Assembly (NCBI GenBank): GCA_019916065.1
Contig: JAINTL010000106.1
Span: forward strand, 186,001-250,000
DNA length: 64,000 bases
Direction: 5' to 3'
Source: Vitellaria paradoxa
Lineage: Eukaryota > Streptophyta > Magnoliopsida > Ericales > Sapotaceae
A model generated the notes under the pieces. The model was given only the letters and a program-made list of their open reading frames with translations. It had not been told where the DNA came from and ran no database searches. Both the position numbers and the translations under genes were made by a program. Positions 35,469-46,117 of the stretch are shown here, piece after piece (position 1 is the stretch's first letter; each line of letters begins with the position of its first letter).

Positions 35469-37049
35469 TTTTTTTTTTATCCCCGGCGATAGTCCCCTCC
35501 CCATTTCTACAATGGGCTAAGCATGTGTTTATTTTATTATTAATGTACATATACCTGTGATCTACATATATATATATATATATATGCATGTATGTATTGT
35601 GATGCTCTATCATTATTGATTCAAGGGCGGAGTTAAAATTTTATGTAAAGGTAGACATTAATTATAAAATATATAAATAGTTTGTGGGATTCTATTAAAA
35701 GAATAAAGAAATGACTTAATTGCTCTTGAAAAAAAGAAGAAAAGAGTAAGAGAAAAGAGTTAAGATAAAGTTTGATATTTTTTAGTTATATTTGGTAAAC
35801 TAAATACAATTGTATTGATGTGTATTTGGTTATAATTTATTTCATTTATTAAGTGGACATAATTAGTATTAGACTAATTTTTTTATTGGGTGGACAAAAT
35901 TAGCATTGAATTAAATTTTTTTTTTCGTTTCTTGGATGAACATAATTGAATACGGAAGATAATATCAACAAGAAAAAACATTAGTAATATAATTTTTTTG
36001 ATGGGTCTGCCCCTAGGCAAAGAGTAGATCCACCCTTAGTTAGAGTAATTTAATCCTAAATTGGGTTTCATGATTGGGAGAAGGAACTGGGATGTATATA
36101 TTGGCCATGCATAAAGAGGGTAGTAGTGGTAGAGTTTGTGAGCAGGTATATATGAATTATTTTATAATATCTTTATATCATGTTAAGTTCAAGTTTCATA
36201 ATATTATTATTAATCATAATAGTAGAATGAAAGGCCATACTTGTGTTCTTATTGAAGTGAGCACTTGTTGTATCGTGCTCACCTTTTACAAACTTATTTG
36301 TAGGTCCTAAGGTGGATATGCATGCAGAACCTTTAAGTCGAGAAGCTTAGCTACCTTTACTTTTGACTTTTTATTTTGAATATTGTATTCTTTTGTGCCT
36401 CGGTTGCGAGACTACACTTGTACTTATTCAGTTATTCTTTTGATCCTCCGTCATGAGGTAGATTGTATAGACTTTCTTTTGCTTATTTGATTAGATTGTC
36501 GGGCGGAGTGAGCCTAGTATATTGTGACTCGGCACATTATACCCAGCCGATGGCTGAAGCTTCACTTCTGTTCTGTCTCTAAGGCAGAGTCACTTTTGTT
36601 CTGTCTCTATATCCTATTTATCTTGCTTAAGATTGTTGCATGGCTCTTACATGTAAGACAGAGTAAATGTATACAACGCGATAGCATGATTTTAGGGGGC
36701 ATTCGATCACAAAATTTGGTACTTGACAGATATTTTTTTTAGGAGAGAGAAACAATGAAGACTTGAAGGCCAATTAGGGAGATAAAACATATTTTAATTT
36801 CTAATTTGGACTGCGGAATCACTTATATCACATTATAATCATTGAATCAACCACATCCATTTGGCAGAGCAGCCCCCCACCCCCCGGGGACCCATTTCAA
36901 ATCATAATTAGAGATGGCAATTACGTCGGATGATGAAGCGTATGCGTTTGAATTTATAATTTGTGTCAATCCATGTCAATCCATTTATGTTTATTCATGT
37001 TTATATTTAAATATCTTAAAATTTAATGAACAAGCTAAATAATTAAATA
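35469..37049. other. Intergenic DNA, no gene seen
   Basis: Holds an AT microsatellite (35560-35585). The part at 36330-36620 is less AT-rich, with a duplicated string (TCTGTTCTGTCTCTAAGGCAG and TTGTTCTGTCTCTATATC); it resembles untranslated retroelement sequence, but I could not place it. A C/G run lies at about 36870-36890. Confidence 0.5.
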
Positions 37050-37196
37050 GGGAAGGTAGAAAGGCAAGATTGGTGAAAGGAAGGGGATGCAGAAATCCTG
37101 CATTCAGTGGCTTAAGGAAAGGAATGCAAATTCTTAGTCTTTTTTATGCTGTGATTTGAAAGAAGCACCATCTCTTAGCTATTCACAAGATTCAAT

Positions 37197-39000
37197 TTGA
37201 TGAGGGTAACTTGCTCACTGGTAGTTCAGAGATTAATGTTACGACCATATCCTTTTTTTAGGGCCTTCTCTCTGGGGGATGATTCTCACTTTATACAAGT
37301 TGATTTTCACTTCATTCCTTCTCTGGTGACTACTGAGGATGATTTACGTCTCTATGCTGAGCCGACGATTAATGAGGTACGCTAGGCTATTTTCTCTATT
37401 GATACTAACAATGTCCCTGGCCCTAATGGATTTTACAGTCAATTTTATCAAGCCCGCTAGGACATTATTGTTGAGGATCTCTATGCTGCTGCCCTGGATT
37501 ATTTTCATGGTTCTACTATGCTTAAAGGGTTTCTTCGTACTTTGGTTGTTTTAATTCCTAAGAAATCATCTCCTTTTACTTAGGCAGATTTTTGACCTAT
37601 CAGTTTATGCAATATGAGTAATAAAGTGTTAACAAAGATTTTGATGTATCATTTATCCTCTTTATTATCTCGTCTTATTTCTCCTTATCAGAGTGGATTT
37701 GTTCCTGGCCATGTTATACATGATAATATTTTGTTAGCCCAAGAGCTGGTTTATGATCTGAATCGTTAGGTACGGTGGCATAATGTTGTGATGAAGCTTG
37801 ACGTGGCTAAAGCCTATGATCGTATGTCCTGGCAGTTTATTCTTCAAATGCTCAAGGAGTTTAGTTTCTTTGATAGGTGGATTTCTCTCATTAGAAGGGC
37901 TATTTCTGAGCTTTGGTTTTTTATCATGGTTAATGGAGCTGCTAAGGTTTTTTTTCAGTCTCAGAGGGGCCTTCGCCAAGGTTATTCTTTATCCCCTTAC
38001 TTATTCATCATTGCTACTGAATTTTCATCCAGAGGATTGTCTCATCTATAAACTCGCTATCCTAATATTGCATACTCTACTGGTTGCCCTATTTCAATAT
38101 CCCATTTAAGTTTTGCAGATGACATTATTTTATTTTTTCTAATGGAAGTCATTCTAGCATTAAGCGTATTATAGATCTTTTACACAAGTATGAATCAGTT
38201 TTTGGGCAATTAGTGTATCAAGCCAAAAGCCGGTATTATTTAAGGCATTCTGTTCCTCTGGCACGGCATGGGATTATTTAGCATACACTAAGCTTTCAGA
38301 AGGGGCCTCTCCCATTCATTTATCTGGGTTGTCCTATTTATTTGGGACATCTAAAGATATCTTATTTTGATGAAATTGTGAAAAAAGTCAGAGATAAGAT
38401 TTCTAGCTAGGCCAATCGTTTATTTTCTTTTGGTGGCAAGATTATTCTGCTCAGATATGTGCTTTCTGCGATGTCTACCCACCTCTTACATGTTTTAAGG
38501 CTGCCTGCTGACGTCATTCACTAGCTTGAGAGACTCTTCACGAAATTCCTTTAGGGAAATTCTAACATTGCTAGGAAAATTCACTGGTGTAAATGGGATG
38601 AGGTTTGTTTTCCTACGGAAGAGGGTGGCTTGGGTGTACATTCTTTCTCAGATTTGGCCTCTGCTTGTGAGGCTAAGCTTTGGTGGCACTTTAGATCTCA
38701 GCAGTCTCTATGGGCTTTTTTCCTTAAGGCCAAATATTGCCATGCTCATCATCCTTATATGGTTCATTTTTCTTATCTTGCCTCCCCTATATGGCAGTGG
38801 CTGGCTAGAGCTCATGTTATGGATGAGCCTTATGCGAGGTGGTTTCTTAATGCTGGGGATATCAGTTTTTGGTATGATTGTTGGATTAGGAATTTTCCTC
38901 TAATTATTCTCAATCCCAATGCTACTTCTAGAGCTCTAGTCTCCTATTATTGGACTGATACTAGTTGGGACTAAGAATGTATTTGGCCTGAGCTTCCTAT
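37197..39000 (+). pseudogene. LINE reverse transcriptase, many stops
   Basis: RT signatures are easy to read: YQSGFVPGHVIHDNILLAQE, VVMKLDVAKAYDRMSW, FFQSQRGLRQG, LSPYLFIIATEF and SFADDI with the catalytic pair at 38112-38123. Beyond it come the FGGKIILLRYVLSAM and EEGGLGVHSF stretches. Stops in the reading path are TAG at 37383, 37458, 37581, 37767, 38279, 38408, 38522 and 38552, TGA at 37593, and TAA at 38049 and 38972. At least one frameshift follows the FADD motif. Confidence 0.88.
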
Positions 39001-39679
39001 ATCTGTTGTTGAGCAGATTTTCTCTATTCTGATTTCTAGACAGGGCCTAGATCAAATCAAGTGGAGTTTATCTTTAGATGAGGAATTTTCTCTTCATTCT
39101 ACTAGGAGATGAACCCTATTTATTCTTGTATTTGGCAGTAGCACATCCCATTACAGGTTTTTTTTTTTTTTGCCTTTTGGAGACTCAAACAACTACCTAG
39201 CTCTGGATGGCTTTCTTTGCCGTAAAGGCTGTCATATGGTTTCCCACTACATCTGTCGATATGCTAGTGAGACCAACTGACATCTCTTTCTGGATTGAGC
39301 TCTATCCCACTAGGTTTGGTAGCATTTCCATAAGCTTTTCAAACTCCGCAGTTTTGACTTTATCTTTATTCCTACAAAGCTTCTTCATTGAAGCCAATGC
39401 TCATTCGGTGGGTCATATTTAGGTGGTGACTGCATGCTATATTCCTTGGCATATTTGGAAAGCTCATAACGCATACCGATTTGAGGGTATCCCATTTTCT
39501 CCTCCAGCTATCATCCATCGTATTTTGGTGGATCTCCATTTTCTTGGGCTGGCTCATAAGCTCAAAACTTCTTAATTTCGTGGAGACTTTTCTCTACAGT
39601 TTGTCTGAGCTATCCGGACTCTACTTTCTCGACTTTAGTAAGTTAAAGCTATTTCTTAGATTTGGCCTTCGTTGGGATA

Positions 39680-39990
39680 ACTGAAGCTTAATGTGTATGG
39701 ATGCTCCCGAGGAAATCCTGGACCTTCAGCAGCTGGTGGTATCCTTCGCATCCATCTTGGTCAAATTGTTTTTGCTTTTGCCTAATTCCTTGGCCAAACG
39801 GCCATTATTTATGTCGAGCTTTTTGCAATTTGCTGGGTTTGGAGATTGCCTTTGGAATGGGTTACATAAGTTTAATTGTCGAGTCTGATTTGGCTACTAT
39901 GGTTTCTTTAGGTACTTCCGACAGCGTTGGGAATATTTTTATCTTTTATCTCGGATTCGTCATTTATGCACTTCTACTTTAACTCATATT
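39680..39990 (+). pseudogene. LINE RNase H domain, broken
   Basis: LKLNVYGCSRGNPGPSAAGG at about 39684-39745 matches the start of the plant-type RNase H found in L1 LINEs and related genes. The usual aspartate in LNVDG is tyrosine here, and stops follow, so the domain is inactive. Confidence 0.7.
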
Positions 39991-41971
39991 TGTCATATTT
40001 ACTGGGAAGCTAACCAAGTAGTAAACTGGCTAATTGGGCATGCACAAACTAGCAAGACCAGACTTTCTATGAGCTGAGTGATCTTCCTTGAGCTATTACT
40101 AGTATTCTTTCTTTGAATGCTAATGAGACTTCTCAGACTAGGACATAAGTTTCTTTTTATTATTTTTGGTTTTCTTGGGAGGTTAGATCTATGTCTCCCT
40201 CCCTTTTATTGTACTGTGGTGAGTCACCACAAGTTGATTTTCCTTATATTTCATAGGCTTTCTTTTTGTTGTAAAGTGGTGAGTCACTACTTCATTATTG
40301 CTTTTTGCTATACCTTTCCTGTTCTCTTTTTGGAGGTACAGTTTAGATCCCTTTCCTTCTTGTATTTTTTTTTTTAAATTTTAATAAACTCGTAGGGGTT
40401 CCTGTCAAACCTCTTCCCGCTAAGGAGGTTTTTGTTTTTTATTTTTTTTTTTAAGGGAAAAATTCTTGAATAATACACTTCTTGGATCAGTTCAAAATAC
40501 TTTTTCAATCCATTCGAGCATCATGAAATACGAGTCATAATTCATCCAAAGAACTTAGTAATTAATTTAATGAATCGAATTTTAATCAAGTTTAATAGTA
40601 TAAGGATTTTAAAATTATGATTTGTGTTTTATATTTTGAGTCAAGTTTGGGTAACTTATGATCGAATCAACTCGAATTCAAGCAAGTTTCGAATAAATTA
40701 GTTTGTTTTACGGTACTAGGTTAAAACTATATTTGTTGAAAAGTTATTAATCCTACTATTTCATACAACCCACGTAGGAATGAAAAGAAAGTTAACCTTT
40801 TTTTACCAAGTATTTAGATTTCCCAATTTGGAAGCATTGTTTACAATTTTTTTTTTAAAGAATGTAAATAAAACAAGAGACATGATTAAAAATTATAAAA
40901 ATTCACATACCTATGTGAAAAAACTAGTTTTTTTTTTTTTTTAAGCATACATGGGGTTTTCTGATTTTTAAATCCTATTTACAATTTATTTTTTTTAAAT
41001 CTACAAAATAAATAAATAAATAAAATTTTTATACCAAAAAAAGTCATATAATATGAAGAAATTCAGAAAAAAAAAATTGACAACTTGTTACAAAACTAAT
41101 CGATTTTTCTTTTGCTAATGAATAAAATTAAGGGATTTATTGTTCTAGCTAACCCATTCTTACTTTGGATTTGCTTTTGTTATTCATTTCTTTCCCTTCA
41201 ATATTTTGATTTTCTTGTAATGATATTAATTTCGCATGTTCCTTGTCCTCTATTTTACAAAGTATAACTACTTTGAATCAAAATGGAGGTTGCAAAATAA
41301 AACGGATGAAATTCCATTTCATAGCAATTAATTACTTAAAAATATTTACTAATTGAATATATATAACATAAAAAAAAAAGAAAAAATAAGAGAGATGAGA
41401 GTTCAAGAATTTAAGGTTTTCATTACCTAAATTTAGATTTGTTTTAATCCACATATTTGAATAAAAAATCAAAAAATAAATAGATACATATTTCGACGTG
41501 TTCAAATAATATATATATACGACACATGTTAGATATAGATACAATATCTATTTTAAAGTCTCATACATATTTCATAATATATATCAAAATTACAGTGAGG
41601 TGAGAGTAAAATACACGGAAATGATAATTGCTAGGAGCAAGGAGTCACGAACTTTTATACGGCTGAAAATGATCGCTTTGGGCCCCTTTTAGTTTTTGAA
41701 TGGAAAACCCTTTCTACAAGTCCGCAAGACTCCTATGCAAGTCTACAAGTCTGCTTTCCAGCTAAGGCTTTTTTCTGCAAGTCTACGAGCCTGCTTTCCA
41801 GCTATGTTAGCACTAGTATATGATCCAATATATTGACCATTGGCTCAGATCGAGATATGTAATATGTATTTATTTTTAATGTTAATTTGGTAAATTATAC
41901 ATGATTATAATTACCAAAAAAAAAACTATACATGATTACTGATACTCTATATATATTTGTAATCTTCACTT

Positions 41972-42147
41972 AGGACTGTTCGGAGCAAGAACTTTCTCTA
42001 ACAAATTTATTAGTTTTTTAACCTTCTTCAATTTTTCTAACTTTTTTTTTATAAAGTAATTTCTAATTTTCTCTAATTTCTATTAATTTTCACTAATTTT
42101 CTCTAATTTTTATCAATAAAAAAGTTCTGATCCTAATTTGGGGCTAG
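41972..42147. mobile_element. MITE-like insert shared with unit U4
   Basis: Starts GGACTGTTCGGAGCA after CTTCACTTA and contains repeated CTAATTTTCTCTAATTT strings, ending near CCTAATTTGGGGCTAG. A related insert starts at 58466 in the same local context. Its ends are only weakly inverted. Confidence 0.45.
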
Positions 42148-42370
42148 TTTTGTATAGAAATAACCCTCGTATTATAGTAATTTATAATTGATTTAGGTCG
42201 TGATTTAACGAAACCTACATCCATCTAAAAATAACTGTCAATAAGATTAAAAATATGTAAAGTCACAATAAATATTTAAGAGGAAATAAAAATATTCTTT
42301 TAAAGTTACTTGGGACAATAATTTATTTTTTAGATTTGATATCACAACTTTAAACTTGAAGATATATAGA

Positions 42371-42550
42371 GGTGTTTGGTTTACTAAAATCCACTAAAAC
42401 TCACCAACTTTTATTAATTTTTTTAATTTCTTTCAATCAAATTTTTTTTTTTTTAGTTTTTGAAAGATACAATCAAATCAAAAATTTCCACATAACACTT
42501 TTACGTCAACTTTTAGATTTTTATTATTTTTTTTCCATTCAAATAATACC
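42371..42550. mobile_element. Short MITE in unit U2
   Basis: Starts GGTGTTTGGTTTACTA and ends CCATTCAAATAATACC (inverted-repeat ends). It shares CTTTCAATCAAATT with the MITE at 34501, so they are probably one family. The same place in U1 (near 670) and U4 (near 59716) lacks it. Confidence 0.6.
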
Positions 42551-42589
42551 ATAATAACTTATTTACATTTATTATACAATTTACCAAAG

Positions 42590-43090
42590 GTAAATTAAAC
42601 CTATCGCCCCTCAACATTTGGGTAATTAAATTTACTACTCCTTAGCATTTAGAAGCTACACTTACCTCTTTATTTTGAAATATTATTAACATTAATTCCT
42701 TTCCGTTAAATAAACCGTTAAAACTTAACAAAAAATGTTAAAGAAATCAAAATTTTAAGTGTTTTTCCTATTTTATCCCTCCGCTCTCACATATTCGTCA
42801 GTTTTCTTCACACAAATCTCCAAACACAGGTAAAAAACCAATTAAAAATAGAAACATTTGGAGATTTTTGTGAAAAAACTAACGAAAATATGAAAGGATG
42901 AAGGATAAAATAAAAAAATACCTAAATTTTTGATTATTTTGACATTTTCTATTAGATTTAGTATAAGAGAATTAATGTTAACAACATTTCAAAATTAAGA
43001 AAGTAAGTTAATTTTTAAATATTGAAGAATAATAAGTATAATTACCCAAATGTTAAGAAAAATGGAGGTGTAATTTATCACTTTACTAAC
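42590..43090. mobile_element. Foldback Mutator-like MITE
   Basis: A 483-bp element (42599-43081) is one large imperfect palindrome: each half has a TAAATTA start, CAACATTTGGGTAATT or its diverged partner, and TTATTTTGAAATATTATTAAC. Flanks are TTTACCAAA and TTTACTAAC; the empty sites near 711 and 59754 read TTTACCCAT, supporting a 9-bp duplication that has since mutated. Its ends have the same layout as those of the larger element at 24848. Confidence 0.8.
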
Positions 43091-43367
43091 ACAACTTTTA
43101 TTAAGGATATTTATGTCAAAATTAATTTTTATAGCCACATTTCTATTAAGTTATAAACTCTTTATAGTAATAAAATTGGTTTTATATATAATAATAAACT
43201 CTTTATAGTTTCATTATCAGAATCATTCTTGTATCTTTTGAATGTCCATCGAATTTAAACTCCATTTTCATTAAGGTATAAAACTCATAGTCAACATAAT
43301 TTATAACATTGACTCTATTCAAATATGATTGAATCTTCTTATTTTTGGCATGTTCAAATGTGCAAAA

Positions 43368-43570
43368 ATATTTATGGACTGTGCTCCCCTATAATTTTTC
43401 TGTTATTTTTTTATTATTTTTAATTTTAACCATCCATCTTATTCAACAATTAAAATGGGGTTCGCAAAAAATTATGTAATGGGATCCACAAAAGAATATG
43501 AATGCTTAAGATTTAAAATAACAAAAGAAATAGTCAAAAAAAAAATTAAGGGGGGCAGTCCCATATTTAT
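43368..43570. mobile_element. hAT-like MITE with 8-bp duplication
   Basis: Insert 43376-43562 starts GGACTGTGCTCCCC and ends GGGGGGCAGTCCC, flanked on both sides by ATATTTAT. An 8-bp duplication fits the hAT superfamily. Confidence 0.7.
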
Positions 43571-43629
43571 GGTCCAATTGTGAAAAACTCTGAAATTAGT
43601 TCTAAATACAAATAATTTGGCACTCTCTT

Positions 43630-44220
43630 GTTACCGAAATCCATTCCGAGATCGATTGAGAACTTTGCAAGAACCTTGCACATATCACAAGTATCAGGAA
43701 ACAACTTCAATAATGAAGGCAATTTCCCGATATATTTAAGCTAGTAAAGAGGGGAGTTTTTGAGCCTTTCAATTAACAATTTTAGCGGCCCATTCCCCCG
43801 CTGGGTTGCTAAGTTGACACAACTTACTGCTTAATTCAGACTTATCAACTATACACGATGCCCATGAGGTCGACTAATTCCTCTAATTAATGTTAATGGG
43901 CTAGAAAACCGAGAAGAGGCTATATGTGTGATGGCTTGCTCAATGGTACATACCTTTTTGGTTGTTCATCACCCTTCCGTCATTGAGGTTATCGGAACTG
44001 AGTTCCCTCTTACAATTAAACCTGCAAAACCTCTACTTGTCTAATTAGCTGTCTCAATCGGTCAAATATTATACCGTCTTTATTCTTCACCCTTTGTTAA
44101 TTGGAGCTATTGTATCTGAGTTTCAATCCGCTGATCATTAACCCAGTTCATGAGTTGCGCCGGCTCAACACTGCTATCTGTCCTTTCATTTTATTTGTCC
44201 GCTTGAAAAATTCCTAATGG
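43630..44220 (+). pseudogene. Decayed RLP fragment
   Basis: Aligns by eye with about 4120-4720 of the intact RLP gene. Shared landmarks are ATCCATTCCGAGATC, AACTTCA..AATGAAG, GGCAATTTCCCGATAT, TTGCTAAGTTGACACAACTT, GCTTGCTCAATGG and CTGAGTTTCAATCCGCTGA. The frame is broken by many small indels and stops, and the signal peptide, the N-terminal LRRs, the island and the membrane anchor are all missing. It marks a former RLP gene in unit U2. Confidence 0.88.
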
Positions 44221-44289
44221 GCTTATCTAAAGTTTTACTTCAACATCGAAGTTCTTTTCCTTTCGCATGCAATTAACAGTCCAGCCTGT

Positions 44290-46117
44290 TAAATAGATAC
44301 AATGTCTAATTAAAGTAATCATTTTAACCTTGAAAATTAAATAATTAATTGTGCAAGTGTATAGGCAAAATAGTCACTAAAAAAAGAGATTACAACTAAT
44401 TAAAAGATCTAACACTTAATTATTATAAGAACAGAAGTCCTAAAATAAAATTTCAGTTAAAACTTATAAACAAAGTAAAATTTAACCTAAGTTTGCTTTA
44501 AAAAAAAATAATTATGCAAAAAACACATTCACATTTGTTTCAAGAAATATTTTTTTTTTATGGTTTTGAAAACAAAAATATTTTGCATTGAAGTAAATGA
44601 GGCCTTAATATATATATATATATATATATGAGGTTTTGAATTTTTTTATGAGATACTTTATCATCTCACGCAATAGATTAATAGCAGAAATCCCATTATG
44701 TATATTTGCGTAGTTTGAGTTTGCATCTTATAACAATTAAAGTGGTGTGATAATTCAAGCTTTCTGCCCTTCAATTCTTAAATAATACACTCCTTAATTG
44801 GATAACTTCAAAATACGTCTTCAATCTATTCTAGCACTAATAAACATGAGTCAAAATATATCCAAAGGTCTTAATAATTAGTCTATCGAATCAAATTTTA
44901 ATATAATTTAATAGTATAGTAAGTTTAAAATTATAATTTGTATTCATTTCTTTTATATTTTGAGTCGAGTTTGAATAACTTATAATTAAATTAAATTTGA
45001 ACAAACTTCAAATAGATTGGTTTATATCCAACTATAGTTGCATTTCTTTCAATTGCAAAAGGATTTGTTCTAGATGTGAATTAGTTTATTTCACTCGTAT
45101 TAATTGAATTACGGTTTAGTTTGAAAAACCAAAGAACAGACAGTTTTTTCCTTTTTTTTTATTTCTAGTTGATCGTCTTATACCAGGTTTTTTTTTTTTA
45201 AATTTTTTGCCTCAATTTTAATATTTTTTATAACTATTAAGCATGTTAGTCACATTTTTTAAAAATAACTAAAAAATAAATTCTTAAAATTATAAAAATT
45301 CACATACCTGTGTGAAAAAACTAATTTTTTTAAGAACATATGGTTTTTTATTATTTTTAAGCATTTCTTTTTTAAAATTTATTTTTCTTATAAATGTGTA
45401 AAGAAAAATTAAAAGTTACAAAATAAATAAATAAATAAAATTTTTACAACAAAAAATGTCACATAATATTAAAAAATCCAAAAATGAAAGAAAAAACTGA
45501 CTTCTTGTCTTGTAACTTATCGGTTTTTTTTTTTTGGCTAATGAATGAGGTTAAGGGTTCATTGACCTTGCGAATCTGTTCTTATCGTGGTCTTGTTTTT
45601 GTTATTCCCAACTTCTTTCCCTTCAATTAATTAGGAATACGAGATACGAACTCGACAGGGATACAACCGCAAATATAGAATTTTTAAAAACTTAAGAAAC
45701 AACTAAATCATGAATACGTTAGAAAAAAAAATATTTTTATGAGTTATATACATGGGCATATAACACATATATGAAAGAAATCTAATTTATTAATTTAATA
45801 CATAATTCAATATATATAACATAAGAAAATAAGAGAGATGGGATTTTATAATTTTAAAGAATTCTATTACCTAAATTTAAATTTGTTTTAATCCACATAT
45901 CTTAACAAAAAATAGGAAAATAATTAGATAGGCGTCACGTAATTTGTTCGACACGTATATTATTGTGTTAAAAAAAATATGTAAATTTAATACGTATAAA
46001 AAATAGATACGCCTGTTTTAAAATTCCATATTTCATAATATATACTAGAATTATATTGAGATGAGAGTTAAGGAAATTAATGGGAATGATAATTGCTCGA
46101 AGCACGGAAATCACAAA
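44290..46117. repeat. Flank repeat before unit U3
   Basis: 44770-46117 repeats 40457-41650, and its later part recurs at 58680-59335. 44290-44770 is AT-rich single-copy sequence with a TATATA run at 44610-44628. No gene seen. Confidence 0.65.

Larger units (their letters stand above)
37050..40456 (+). mobile_element. Decayed L1-type LINE
   Basis: Carries, in order, an RT domain (37197-38130), a zinc-finger-like region usual after plant L1 RTs (about 38440-39000) and an RNase H domain (about 39680-39990). It ends in T-rich sequence near 40456, after which the DNA is homologous to 44770 onward. No ORF1 or endonuclease is seen, so it is probably 5'-truncated. The exact left edge and a target duplication could not be fixed. 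Confidence 0.85.
40457..43630 (+). repeat. RLP 5'-flank block, partial copy U2
   Basis: 40457-41850 aligns with 44770-46370, and parts of it with 2000-3060. 41850-42370 and 43090-43330 follow 190-960 of U1. The module copy is at 41665-41850. The copy is interrupted by several small elements listed separately. No functional gene is seen. Confidence 0.75.
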
